A stretch of DNA of 64,000 bases, from NCBI RefSeq assembly GCF_000003195.3, contig NC_012877.2:9340855-9404854 (forward strand), read 5' to 3'. The notes under the pieces were generated by a model. It had not been told where the DNA came from. It made no database searches and was given only the letters and a program-made list of their open reading frames with translations. Positions 44,545-56,034 of this stretch are shown here, one piece after another (the stretch's first letter is position 1; every line of letters begins with the position of its first letter). The stretch is from Sorghum bicolor. Taxonomy: Eukaryota; Streptophyta; Magnoliopsida; Poales; Poaceae. The position numbers and the translations under genes are program-made.

Positions 44545-46041
44545 TGTTGACACTTACTAACACCACTTGGATACTAGGTTGTCATCCCCAGCATGGTGCC
44601 AGAGTGTACAAAGGTATTTATGAATGTAAAGGCTCTCTAGAAAATAATCTATTCTATCCGCAAGCGCATAGATAAATTACCTCATTGTAGCATTTCACCA
44701 GAAAAGTATTCCGGGTATCGTTATTTATATTTTTGCTTAAGAGAACGGTGAAAGTGGGTAAAATCTATCAAGGCATAGACTAGAGATAAACTTGCAAGAA
44801 CATGATTACTAATGAGAAACTCATCACACAGTCACTTGCTTTGGCTGGGGGTAAGCCATAATAATAATGATAATGAAAAATAAGCTTATGGGTAAATAAC
44901 ACAGTGATTAGAAAATAGACTACTCCTCATATATGTAAGGTGACGTCGGATTAGCTAGAGAATGGATTCTAAGTATCTACTACCTACTAAGTCACAATCT
45001 ACTCTAGTTATCTACAAGATCATATATAGCATAAAAAACTCTTCATTCATGTATAAGGAACATTGCTAAAGTAAATCAGAACATCGCAAGACTTACTCCG
45101 CAATACAAATTCTGCCTGTCCTATCAACGGAGGGTGGACTATATAAGAATCAACGAAGCTGTCACCATCGCGAACTACCACATGACCCGGCCAATAGGAT
45201 ACATTTGCAGGTAAATAACATCTAAGCACCACGCCCACATGTGATCTACCACTTAACTCCCGCGCGTCAAGAGCTAAGCGCTTTGCAAACTTATACATAA
45301 TCTTATTATCAATCATAACTATATCAAATATAGAACTAGAGCAAACTAAGAACATAATAAATAGAGACATAATGCAATTAGAATAAAGTAGTAGAGAAAG
45401 ATATGAAATAATACCAATCTTTATTAACGAAGATCCGAAATCCAGAGCGCTAGGCTCTACTTCTCTAATTCTATCTAATCAATCTATAGAACTTGAGGGA
45501 ATTGGGAGTAGCTAATTCTAATTCTCTGTGGGAGAGAAGTTCTAAAACCCTAACTTTGATGGCTTCCTCTGATAATGATTTCTCCTCTTCCCCTAGGGTG
45601 GAGAGGCCTTGCTTATATAGCCCCCTCAGATGAATCTGGGCTGTCGGATCAAACCGACATTAATCGCATGGTTATTCTTGAAGATTAGAGGTAGTGGAGC
45701 ACGATCTGCGAGACCTGCTCTGATTGGCCACCAGAGCAGGGTGGGCGCCCAAGGGGGCAGGGTGGGCGACGTGCCCCCGGGCCCGATCGACCTCTCATTC
45801 GTTCCCGTGGCTTCTGGACTCTTCTAGATTAAGGAAAATTGCGTGGCACGTAATTATCTCGTTGTAAACCTGACATATGGGCCTTCTCTCCATATTTTCT
45901 GATAACCCCCTGCAGAAATAGACAAACACCAAAGCTCATGGAATTCTGTCAGATAAAACCCTAATTCTAGATGTTTGGTGCATATTGATCCTTTTCCATG
46001 TTTAGTTGACGGTTAAATTTAGTACTTAAGGATCGTCAACA
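44545..46041 (-). mobile_element. solo LTR (1497 bp) inside E2 pol
   Basis: On + it runs TGTTGACACTTAC...GATCGTCAACA. It is a reverse-oriented relative of the 1341-bp LTRs at 33124/39933 and very close to 48379-49869. Single LTR with a perfect 5-bp duplication and no internal region: the product of LTR-LTR recombination. A minus-strand TATA region lies near 45615 (GCTTATATAGCC). Confidence 0.9.
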
Positions 46042-46046
46042 TATGC
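46042..46046. repeat. right target-site duplication of the solo LTR
   Basis: TATGC, exact match to 44540-44544. Confidence 0.88.
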
Positions 46047-46807
46047 CTCGACGGTCGACCCTATGTGTTCTCTGAAAACATGGAGCATGCTCCGCTGGTA
46101 TGTTGCCCCAGCGTTTCGAAGTCCAAAGGGCATGGTCACATAATAGTACATCCCAAAAGGGGTGATGAAGGAGGTTGCGAGTTGGTCAGACTCTTTCATT
46201 TTTATTTGATGGTAGCCGGAATAAGCATCGAGAAACGAAAGAGTTTCACATCCCACGGTGGAATCAACAATTTGATCAATACGTGGTAAAGGAAATGGAA
46301 CTTTCGGACATGCTTTATTTAAACTAGTGTAATCTACACACATCCTCATTTTCCCATTCTTCTTCTTAACTAATACAGGGTTTGCTAACTAGTCAGGATG
46401 ACGAACCTCCTTGATGAATCCTGCCGTCAAAAGCTTGTGGACCTCCTCACCAATGATGTTGCGCTTCTCATCGAAGCAGCGTAGTCGTTGCTTCACTGGT
46501 CTGGAACCGGCTCGGATTTCCAAGGAGTGCTTGGCGACTTCCTCGGTATGCCAGGCATATCCGAGGGACTCCATGCAAACATGTTGGTGTTTGCACGGAG
46601 AAAGTCGACGAGCACAGCCTCCTATTTGGTGTCGAGGTTGGTGCTGATCGTCAGCACCTTGCCGTCGGAGTTGTCGGGGTCGAGCGGGATTTTCTTTGTG
46701 CCTTCTGCTGGCTTGAAACTGCCCGTGTGGCGCTTTGGCTCTGGAGCCTCAGCGGTAAGGGCCTCGAGCCTCGAGGTGAGCTCGGTGGTGTTCTCGACCG
46801 CTTTCCC

Positions 46808-47329
46808 TTACTCGGCGCACTCAACGTCGCATTCATAGGCATGCTCGTAAGAGGAGCTGACGGTGATAACCCCCTTGGGCCCGGGCATCTTCAGCTTGAG
46901 GTAGGTGTAGTTGGGGATCGCCATGAACTTGGCGTATGCCGGGTGTCCGATGATGGCATGGTAGATACCTTGAAAACCCACCACTTCGAAAGTGAGGCTC
47001 TCCTTCCTGAAGTTGGCCGCCGTGCCGAAACAGATTAGTAGGTCGATTCGACCTACTGGCAGTGCTTTCTTTCTTGGCATGACACCGTGGAAGCCGCCAG
47101 CGCTGGGTTGGAGCTGTGTTCTCTCGATACCTAGGAGGTCGAGGGTCTCAAGGTAGATGATGTTGAGGCTGCTGCCGCCATCCATCAATACCTTTGAGAG
47201 TCGAGTGTTGACAATGATGGGGTCGACGACGAGCGGATAGACGCCAGGTGCGACGACCCTGTCGGGGTGGTCATCGCGATCGAAGGTGATGGGGGTGCTC
47301 GACCAGTTGAGGTACTGCGGCACCGCCAT
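46808..47329 (-). pseudogene. E2 aspartic protease segment
   Basis: A retropepsin-like segment with active-site box VLMDGGSSLNIIYLET and a downstream hydrophobic strand (YHAIIGHPAY). In Tat-type elements the box is normally DGGSS, so the catalytic Asp is retained. It processes the gag-pol precursor. Frameshifts separate it from gag (near 47370) and from RT (46800-46650). Confidence 0.78.
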
Positions 47330-47380
47330 CCTCGCCGCGAAAACCTCCCGGCACTCCCTCTTGCGCTATCGTGAGGTGAG

Positions 47381-48274
47381 CTATGTCGAGGGTCCACCAT
47401 AGATCATGTTGCAATCATGGACGGCGAGGAACCCCTCGTCGTCTTTGCTTCCACCCTTGTCGTCGCTTTTATCCCTTCTTTGGTCATCCTTCTTTAGCCC
47501 TGGGCTGTCGAAGTACTTCTTCAGCATGCGGCAAGCCTCAAGCTTATGGTTGGCCCCTCCCTTGTGGTAAGGGCAGGGCTCCTTGAGCACCTTGTCGAAA
47601 ATGGCTCCCTCTAGGGGGCCTCGAGGCTTCTTGCGCTCGATCGCAGTGACGAAATCGTCGTCGAGGGCCTCACGCTTGTTCTGCCACGCTTTTTTCTTCT
47701 TCTTGTTCTTTTTGGGCCCCCTGTTGGGGCCTTCGTCGTCGTCGGCTGGCGCCTTCGCCTTGTCATTCTCGTGGCTAAAGAAAGTGCCGGCCGCCTCCTC
47801 GCCGGCGGCGTAGTTTGCCACCATGTCCATCAACTCGTCGAAGGTTTGTGGACGATTCTGGCCTAATTCTCGCACCAAATCCTTACAGGTGGTACCTGAG
47901 ACGAACGCCAGGATGATGTCATGGTCGGGGATGTGTGGGAGCTCTGTGCATTGCTTGGAGAAACGTCTAGCATACTCTCGGAGAGATTCTCTAGATTTCT
48001 GCTTGCACTTGCTGAGGTCCCACGAATTGCCAGGGCGGATGTAAGTCCCCATGAAATTTCCTTCGAACACCCGGACTAGGTCGGTCCAGTCGTGGATTTG
48101 GTTGGCTGGGAGTTCCTCGAGCCACCTACGAGCTATGTCGGAGAGGAACATCGGAAGTTGTCGGATGATGGCCTGATCGTCCCCTTGAGTGCCTCCCAGG
48201 TGGCATGCCAGCCGGAAATCCGCCAGCCATATCTCTGGTTTGGTTTCGCCGTTGTACTTGGTGATGCTGGTCAA
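47381..48274 (-). pseudogene. E2 gag (capsid and nucleocapsid part), N-terminus cut
   Basis: This is a 297-codon frame with the retrotransposon-gag fold signature (RRWLEELPANQIHDWTDLVR, then SLREYARRFSKQCTELP). A Lys-rich stretch follows (PKKNKKKKKAW), then a zinc-finger-like CPYHKGGANHKLEACRML. The frame is shifted upstream of 48274. The insertion at 48379 removes the rest from view, and no in-frame ATG of the natural start is visible. Confidence 0.85.
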
Positions 48275-48378
48275 GGGTCAGAAGGGGCTTGGTAGCAGCG
48301 TGCTGCGGATTGCCCTACTGAAGACTCGAGGACCCGGCGGCTCTGGAGCCATCCGGTCCTCGCCGCTATCGTAGCGTC

Positions 48379-49869
48379 TGTTGACACTTGCTAACACAAC
48401 TAGGTTGTCATCCCTAGCATGGTGCCAGAGTGTACTAAGGTATTTATGAATATGAAGGCTCTCAAGAAAATAATCTATTGTATCCACAAGTGCACAGATA
48501 AAATACCTCATTGTAGCATTTCACCAGGAAAAGTATTTTGGGTATCGTTATTTATAATTTTGCTTAAGAGAACAACAAAAGTGAAAATAGGATTAAAATC
48601 TATCAAGGTGTAGACTAGAGATAAACTTGCAAGAACATGATTACTAATGAGAAACTCGTCACACAGTCACTTGCTTTGGCCAGGGCTAAGCCATAAAAAT
48701 AAAGATAATGAAATATAAGCTCATGGGTAAATAACACAACGATTAGAAATAGACTACTCCACATAAAATGTAAGGTGACGTCGGACTAGCAAGAGAATGG
48801 ATTCTAAGTATCAATTATCTACTAAGTCACAATCTACTCTAGGCATCGACAAGATCATATATAGCACAAAAGACTCTTCATTCATGTATAAGGAACATTG
48901 CTAAAGTAAATCAGGACATAGCAAGACTTACTCCGCAATACAAATTCTGCCTGTCCTACTAATGGAGGGTGGACTATATAAGAATCAACGAAGCTGTCAC
49001 CATCGCGAACTACCACATGACCTGGCCAATAACATACATTTGCAGGTAAATAACATCTAAGCACCACGCCCACATGTGATCTACCACCTAACTCCCACGT
49101 GTCAAGAGCTAAGCGCTTTGCAAACTTATACATAAACTCATTATCAATCATAACAATATCAAATATAGAACTAGAGCAAACTAAGAACATAATAAATAGA
49201 GATATAATGCAATTAGAATAAAGTCGTAGAGAAAGATATGAAATAATACCAATCTTTATTGACGAAGATCCGAAATCCAGAGCGCTAGGCTCTACTTCTC
49301 TAATTCTATCTAATCAATCCTATAGAACTTGAAGGAATTGGGAGTAGCTAATTCTAATTCTCTGCGAGAGAGAAAACCCTAACTTTGATGGCTTCCTCTG
49401 ATAATGATTTATCCTCTTCTTCTGGGGTGGAGAGGCCTTGCTTATATAGCCCCCTCAAATGAACGTGGGTCATCACATCAAACCGACCTTAATCGCACGA
49501 TTTTCCTTGATCATTAGAGGTGGTGGAGCATGATCCAGGAGACGGAGCCTGATTGGCCCCTGAGGTAGGGCGGGCGCCCTAGGGGGAGGGCGGGCGCCCT
49601 ACCCCCGGGCTCGTTCAGCCTCCCGTTCGTTCCTGTGGCTTCTGGACTCTTCTAGGTTAAGGAAAATTACTGCACACGTAATTATCTCGATGTAAACCCA
49701 ACGTGTGGGCCGTCCTTCCGTATTTTCTGATAACCCCCTGCAGAAATAGACAAACACCAAAACTCATGGAATTCTGTCAAATAAAACCCTAATTCTAGGT
49801 GTTTGGTGTATATTCATCCTTTTCCATGTTTAGTTGACGGTTGAATTTGGCATTTAAGGAACGTCAACA
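48379..49869 (-). repeat. E4 3' LTR (1491 bp)
   Basis: On + it runs TGTTGACACTTGC...GAACGTCAACA, followed at once by AACTCCCCCAAGCTT, the complement of the polypurine tract AAGCTTGGGGGAGTT. It is very similar to the solo LTR at 44545. Confidence 0.9.
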
Positions 49870-51312
49870 AACTCCCCCAAGCTTACCCTTTGCTTGTCCC
49901 GGAGTTGCTTCAATGTTTTCTTTCCTGACAGGCACACATGCTTTCATATAAAATTCTCCCAGATTAGAGTGAAGTGTCACGGGGCTTAGTACCTGCATGG
50001 GCAGGATAAAACTTACTTCTTATTGCTCCTCATATTGCTATCTATCCTCCTCTCTTGATCTTTGCTTTGGGAGAACATGGGCTATCTTTTTCTTATTTTT
50101 CTCTCTTTTTTTCAAGTGGGTAGTGAATACCCCTAATTCTACTGTCAGACACTTGTCCATTTTTTCTGCTCAGGTGGGCATCTTTGTACCCCTAATTCTA
50201 CTCCGGACACTTTACCATTTTTACCTCTCGTCTCTCTTTTTCTTTTTTTTTCGAGGTTCTGGGCACTTGCCCCTTTTTATTTCCTCGTATATTTTTTGCA
50301 TTACCCATGCCTCTTTCTGCATTGAATCTTTTTGGAGAGAGAATAACAATACTTTGGGACAGTGAGTGATAACAATATTATTTAGTAGATTTTTGATGAA
50401 TGGTGGTGGATAGTATAATAGATGTGTGCAAGTGAGTATCTTGATTTAACCACATGAAAAGCTCCTAAGGGTCTACACAGCTTCATCAAACTCAATGCGA
50501 ATATAAGTAGCAAAGATATGAAAATTATAGCAAGTATGGCTGTGGTAGGAATTTTGTTGTGCTAGGAACTCATCATATGATCTGCAAGTTTTCAAAGTAA
50601 ATCTCCAGAACTCAGTGTTGTAAGAACAAGATAAACAACAACTCAAACTTTATATCATGTCTATCTCTTACCTAGACTTTAGTTTTAGGCTCATGCTCCC
50701 ATAGATATTAAATTTTAGGTTTTAGTAATTCTTGGGAGAACTCTAATTTGAAAGCTAGGTACTTGCAAGTAAGCAAACAGAGCAACTGTTCATCATTTCC
50801 ATCATGCATCTTTTTGGTTTTTTTAGTTTTTTTCTAGAGATTAAACTTAACATGAAAAATAAAGCACACTATCTACACACTCTTTTTATGTGGTTTTCAT
50901 GTTTAAAGAATGCAATAAATTAAGCAAGAAAATATTTATTGGGTTTTCTATGTTTTTTTAAATATTAAAATAGAAAAATAAATGAGGAAAACAATAAAAA
51001 CTTACTCGATAAATGGGGAGGAATTCCCCAAAGCTGGATGTGGCTATGTCGGTCTTACTCAATGTTCCAAAACCGCATCATGGTGGTGATGTTGTCGTGT
51101 GATGTTGTCGTTCATCGTCGTGGTGTCTCGCCTTATGTCTTGTACCGCAGCGGCATGGTCTTGGTTCCACTTTTGTTGCTATTCTAGGAGTCGTCCATGC
51201 TGCGTTTGCCTTTCTTGTATGGCGAGGAGGGTGTTGTCGGTGCGGTTGAAGAAGGCACCGGCCTCTTGGTAGTAGTCCCAAGAAAAAACATAGAAGGCAT
51301 CGGAGTAACGTC
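49870..51312 (-). other. E4 polypurine tract and non-coding 3' region
   Basis: The polypurine tract lies at 49870-49884. Around 50110-50290 two tandem versions of a segment containing TACCCCTAATTCTACT then GACACTT.CCATTTTT occur about 60 bp apart; the gag-only element has related sequence at 39120-39240. No gene. Confidence 0.6.
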
Positions 51313-52594
51313 CTACATCAAATTGGGGCTAGGGCCTAGACCTTGAAGCTCCAAATGGATCAGTGGAGTACCTTCCCGAACAGAAAGGCGGGTTCGCCCA
51401 CAAATGATCTTGGCCTTCCGGCCACGTCTCCTGTGCTGGTTCTTCTGGTTGAGTTGGGGGTTGTAGTCGCGATAATACAGGTGCGTTGCTTCTTCCGGCC
51501 CAGGATCAGCTCCATGCCATGTACGTTCTTGGTGGGTGGCCATCCTTTCGGATGCCATATGTTGTGGAGCTCTCTGGTTTACCGGTGCCACTGCAATCTC
51601 AATCAAATAATTTTGAACGACATAGAGGCCAAGGTTTGGGTTAGGTAACCGAATCTTGCCTTTATTATCATACAACATGTACATTATGTTTCCTTCCTTT
51701 TTCAGCATTCGAGCTTGTCTGAACATATTATAGCCATGATAAATTCGTAACTCGTCAATGAATTCCAATGACGAGTTCTCTAGCAAATTGAGACTAGAGG
51801 CTAGACGAGTGATGAGTGAAGTACAACCGATAGGTCCCTGAAGACTAGGTAAACTAAACCAATGACCAACTAAAAGAGTAACAGGTGAAATAGGTATTTT
51901 ATTTATAGAAGCATATAAAAGTTGTTAATCTCCTAATCTTAACTTCCTAATGTCATCACGATAGAAAAGATTGTACCCGATCCATTTGTGGAACATCCGG
52001 AGTGTAGGATGCTCCATGTCACTGGTTCGGGGTTGGAAGAAGTATTCGTCCCTCGAAATCTCCCTCCAAAACTGGTTTCTCTCAAAACTGGGCAAATCAG
52101 TGTCAATATCTAGGATGCATCTTGAAGAGAAACCGAGATGGTCGCTCAGTTCTCTCCAAGACAACATGATTTTTTGTTTGAACATCCGAAAAGCGATACC
52201 CCTCACAATATTGCAAAGTGCAGAGAAATTCAATGGTGAGAAGACAAGACCTTAGTTTAGTGATGTCCCAGAAATTCATCCATCCCACCATCCGAAAAAT
52301 CAAGTCAAATTCGGTGTCCATACCTGTCTCCTATAGCAGAATAGGATCAAGAGTGTGGGTGTGAATGAAACTCTTATACTCCAGCTGCTGGAAAACTTCC
52401 TTCTCTCTACGGGTCTTCAGCCCAAGGTCTCGCGTCTTGAGGAGAACCTTGACTCTTGTGCCTGATGAAGACGATGGAGCTTGCTCAGGCGTCGGGTCGA
52501 CGCTCATCTCTAATTGGTGCGAGGAGAGTGGGGATGAACTCCTCGTCCCAATTTTCTTGATGGCCTTGGCCGCGTTCTTTGCCTTCCTAAACAT
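51313..52594 (-). pseudogene. E4 sense ORF in the envelope position, function unknown (broken)
   Basis: About 427 codons can be followed on minus from ATG 52594 (MFRKAKNAAKAIKKIG). An in-frame TAG lies near 52333, a frameshift between 52230 and 52110, and a TAA near 51925. Recognisable stretches are WRELSDHLGFSSRCILDIDT, PTLRMFHKWIGYNLFYRDDI and LPNPNLGLYVVQNYLIEIAV. The ending is basic (HRRRGRKAK). I recall similar hypothetical ORFs in grass Athila-like elements but could not check. No signal peptide or clear membrane span is visible, so calling it envelope would be unsupported. Confidence 0.55.
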
Positions 52595-53490
52595 CCTGCA
52601 AAAATTGACACAAACAAAAACTTGTGGAGAATGTGAGAGATAAAAGTTAGTGGTTAGCCGTCCAAAAAGTCAGTCGTCCAGGGGTTAGTTGTCCGAGATA
52701 AATTTTTAATTGAAGAATTCGACAGCTACCCCTAAGCAACTTTTAGTTCCGCTTTTGGACAACGAGATCACTAATTACTAGATGAACCTTGCTCTGTCAC
52801 TTTCCTATTTCAAAAACTATCAAGCTTTCTTCTACTCTTTCATTCCCTTCCACTCTCCTTCTCTCTTCAATACAAGAGCACTTCCTCTGGAAACCGAGAA
52901 CTGAAGTGTGTAAGTGTTTTCTGGAATGTGTGTGTGATGAAGATGGAGGCAGGAGGTGGCCTTTTATAGATGGAAGGGGGGATAGGGCGGGCACCCTATG
53001 GTGGCCTCCTCTCTGGCTGAAACTTCTGCACTTACTCACTTGCTTAGTCTTTACGCCAAAAAATGCTGCATGGGTGGTGGTTGGACGGTGGAGTTGTCTG
53101 GTGAGTGGAATGGTGTTGGTGGATGAAATAATGTGATAAGATGTATGTGAGGTGTGGTGTATGACATGTGGGACCCATGGGGTGTGGGTCATGCTTCTAG
53201 AAGCTTGATATAATTAAATATAATGCAGGAAAAACTAAGAGAATTAAAACTTATTGAGAATGATCATGGAAAAATATTTTTGTGCCTCCACTATAATTAC
53301 TAAATATGGGTTGTCACACACCATAGATATTATTATTATGGGGCTTTTATTTATTATAATAATGCTATGAATAAATATGACTAATGCAAGAATTGAATAT
53401 GCATGAAATCGAACAGTGTGGATAAATACCGATTTATCTCCCGGCAAGGGTTTGGGATTTTAGGGTCCCCCAAGCTAGACCTCCAAATCT
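52595..53490 (-). other. E4 spacer where pol would be expected
   Basis: No reverse transcriptase, RNase H or integrase motif is seen in about 0.9 kb of low-complexity sequence. The absence makes E4 non-autonomous. Confidence 0.6.
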
Positions 53491-54003
53491 TTAATCTTCT
53501 GATGTATCGTCCTTCGGAGATGGTGTCTCCAGTGGTTCTTCTTCATGAACCTCCTTCACTGTAGAATCTCTCTCTAGTTTGGGTTTGAATGTGAAGTGTT
53601 CTTCTTGTCCATTTAGGCTGAACTTGATTTCTCCCTTTCCGACATCAATGTGGGCATTGGCGGTGCTCAGAAATGGCCTTCCAAGGATGATGGACACTTT
53701 TGAGTCAAGACTCATGTCCAGTACCACGAAGTCTACTGGCACAAGGAAATCTCTTATCTTGACTGGGATGTTTTTAGCGATGCCCATCGGGTGTCGAACT
53801 GATTGATCTGCTAGTTGTAGGCACATTGATGTTGGTTCTAGGGTTGCATGCTCAAGCTTCTTGTAGACTAATGATGGCATCTCACTGACACTTGCTCTAA
53901 GATCACAAATTGCATTGTTGAAGTATTGGCTTCCGATCGAGCAATCAATGGTGGGGCATCCTAGATCCTTCTTCTTCTTCGATGGTTTGTTGAGGATGGC
54001 CAC
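53491..54003 (-). pseudogene. E4 aspartic protease
   Basis: This is a 170-codon frame with a retropepsin fold: CTIDCSIG-like lead (CPTIDCSIG), active-site region ICDLRASVSEMPSLVYKKL, then VDFVVLDMSLDSKVSIILGR and PFLSTANAHIDV. The family box is DLGAS; here Gly is replaced by Arg (DLRAS), which should disturb the active-site turn. A frameshift near 54005 separates it from gag. Confidence 0.8.
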
Positions 54004-54004
54004 A

Positions 54005-54949
54005 CTACATTCTTCTTGTTAGCTTGATCACCTCAGTGGTGGGCAGTGGTCTCTTCTTGTTAAGAATATCTCTAATATACATTGCATATGTGGGTACCTG
54101 TATGGCATCAAGTAGAGGTATGTTGACATATAATTTCTGAATGACCTCTACAAACTTACCAAACTGCTCATCCAACTGCAGTCCTCTGTTTGTTCTGGGA
54201 AATGGCAAATAGTTGGTGTCGTGAAAATCTTTCCTCATTTCTCTAGTACTTGGTGGCTGTAGCAGATCTTCTGCTTCAACGGGGTTCTCTTCTTCTATCA
54301 CTGTTGGTGGCACTGGTGCTCTTTGCTTCTCTCTTGGATGTGGGGGATCTTTGGTGCATTTCCCTCCTCTAGTAGTTATGTTAGTGGCAACAGGCAACAC
54401 AGCAGCTGGCTTTGCTAATTTAAGCTCTACCCTTTTATTAAGAGTGTTTTGCTCATCGAAGGCATTTAATACAAAATCCATTTTATTGTGTATATCTTTT
54501 ATAGATGATTCATTTGTATCTAACCTTTGTTTAACTTCATCATTAGTTTTAGTTTGTTGAGCAATTATCTCCTTTAATGTAGGTTGCTTGAAAGCATTAC
54601 CTGAATTCATACCTTTGCTATTGGGTTGACTTGAAGTGGGTTGATATTTGTATGCTGTCTCAATGGCCCTCTGATCTTCTTTGTACTTGGCCCTCTGGTC
54701 AAGCCAATGGAGCAAATTTTCCACCTTGGTTGATAGTGCATTCACTTCTTTGGGTATTTCTTCGGTTTGATGACAATGTTGAGCTTTGTCTTGGAACCAG
54801 GTTTGGTTTTCTGCTATCTTATCCAAAAGTGTTTCTGTTTTTCCAATTGTAAGCTCCAAAAATGATCCTTTAGCAGATGCATCTAGGCACTCACAAGCCT
54901 TTCGGGTTAATCCATGATAAAAGGTCTGCATAAGTAACCATCTGGCCAT
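54005..54949 (-). pseudogene. E4 gag, C-terminal part
   Basis: The frame opens with the end of the gag core (QTFYHGLTRKACECLDASA, then GSFLELTIGKTETLLDKIA). A helical linker follows, then RVELKLAKPAAVLP and the pre-protease part (PFPRTNRGLQLDEQFGKFVE, YAMYIRDILNKKRPLP). The N-terminal half is missing because E3 begins at 54974. Confidence 0.82.
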
Positions 54950-54973
54950 TCCATGGTGAGGACAATCTGATAT

Positions 54974-56022
54974 TGTCGGTGTTTTTTCCCCGGGGGGGGG
55001 TCACACCAACGAGTAAATTTGTATGCGTGCTCCCCTTTCCGGATGGTGATGCAAGAAGACACAGAGATTTATCCTGGTTCGGGCAAGAGAAGGCCCTACG
55101 TCCAGCGGGGGGAGAGAGTTTGTATTATCTTGCACCTAAGTGCTTGTACAGGGGCGAATACAAGCGTGGAATGAAATGTGTCGCTCTACTACGTGTGTGT
55201 GTGTGTTCTTGCGTTGTGATGTCTGCCTCTTCTATTCCTGAGTCCCTCCTTTTATAGCTCCAAGGAGAGACAAAGGGTACATGCATAGATATTAGAGTAG
55301 GGATCAATAGCCGCATGGAGCGCTGACCTACTCGAGGCTTCCGTACGTCATGGCCTCGAGCCGTCCCATCTTGATAGCTTGGTGATGATTACGCGTGCTC
55401 CTGCGTGCTGCCCTGCCAGCCGCCTTGTGCTGGTTCTGAGATCGCATGCTCGTATGGTATGGTGGCGGATCCGGCGGAGCAGCTGTGGTGTTGTCAGTCG
55501 ATGCCCGACTTGTCCCCGGGAAGGGACCTCGTTCGGTCGAGGGTCGGGCGCCGCGTAATAGGCTGACATCCGGAGCGCTGACCTTGGGTGTCTCGAGGGG
55601 GTCCCGATTAGACGTTCCATCCTCGTTTCCTGCGTCCTGACGCACCCTGGGTCGTTCGGTGGGAAGGCTGCAAAAAGAACGATGGGACAGAAGCTTGTTC
55701 CCTATCACGCCTTCCGTGACCCGGGTGTTAGGTGGGAAACGTCAGATGCATTTAATGCTCCCGCCCGCGTGCGCGCGTCAGGCGGCGGACAGTGTCCTAA
55801 CACTCGACGTCTCTCGGTTCGCTCGAGCCCGCTTCCGTCTTCGACGGTAGTCGTTGCTCGAGCCCTGACCGATTCGCTCGACGCTATTTCCGTATTCGAG
55901 GCTGCGACCGTCGTTGGCGGCGCGTAAGTAAGATTAAGGCGTCGAATTGGGGGTCCCAACCTTCGTATGGGCAATCTCATAATGCGCATCGCTGAGGGTA
56001 CCCCTTACCGATACCCTCGACA
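54974..56022 (-). repeat. E3 3' LTR (1049 bp)
   Basis: On + it runs TGTCGGTGTTTTTTCCCCGG ... CCCTCGACA, bounded on the right by the polypurine tract. Homologous to 26630-27696. Confidence 0.9.
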
Positions 56023-56034
56023 GTAGCCCCCGAG
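56023..56034 (-). other. E3 polypurine tract
   Basis: CTCGGGGGCTAC on minus, adjoining the LTR start TGTCGAGGG. Exact copies of the same 12-mer occur at 56117-56128 and 61616-61627. Confidence 0.82.

Larger units (their letters stand above)
41889..46650 (-). pseudogene. E2 pol: reverse transcriptase, RNase H x2, integrase (broken, split by a solo LTR)
   Basis: The RT begins upstream of 46349 (MRMCVDYTSLNKACPK, then FLDAYSGYHQI, MPFGLRNAGATYQR) and is cut at the catalytic AYVDD by the LTR at 44545-46041. It resumes at 44539 with IDDIVVKS-type sequence reaching the tether and RNase H (44135-43356; YFDGSLMKTGARVG for the second RNase H). Integrase (about 43290-41889) has a CHGCQFY zinc-finger end, frameshifted core pieces, AHPRTNGQVKRAND with the catalytic-position E replaced by K, and a GDLVLRRRQSN C-terminal domain. 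There are many stops and frameshifts. It is closely related to E3 pol. Confidence 0.85.
26630..48378 (-). mobile_element. E2: gypsy (Tat-like) retrotransposon on -, heavily interrupted
   Basis: Read on minus, the visible order is gag (48274-47381), protease (47329-46808), RT, two RNase H domains and integrase (to 41889). A convergent gene of its own follows on + (28665-41315), then a polypurine tract and the 3' LTR (27696-26630). Three foreign LTR insertions start at 33124, 44545 and 48379. The third cuts the gag, so the 5' LTR must lie beyond the right edge. It is a sister of E3 with many more stops, so it is older. Confidence 0.85.
48379..54973 (-). mobile_element. E4: pol-less gypsy LTR retrotransposon on - (3' part), inserted in E2
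   Basis: Read on minus it holds gag (54949-54005), protease (54003-53491), a sense ORF in the envelope position (52594-51313), non-coding DNA, a polypurine tract and the 3' LTR (49869-48379). No RT, RNase H or integrase lies between protease and the later ORF. The gag is cut at 54973 by E3, so the 5' LTR is beyond the window. LTR and 3' region relate it to the gag-only element at 33124 and the solo LTR at 44545. Confidence 0.85.

Noticed and set aside
45047..49190. A 102-107-codon open frame present in both the solo LTR (45370-45047) and the E4 LTR (49190-48882)
   Set aside because: The two LTRs are nearly identical, so a shared open frame is expected. The 1341-bp relatives do not keep it and no protein family is recognised.
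51313..52594. Calling the E4 sense ORF an envelope gene
   Set aside because: Position alone suggests it. No signal peptide, transmembrane segment or fusion-type feature is visible.
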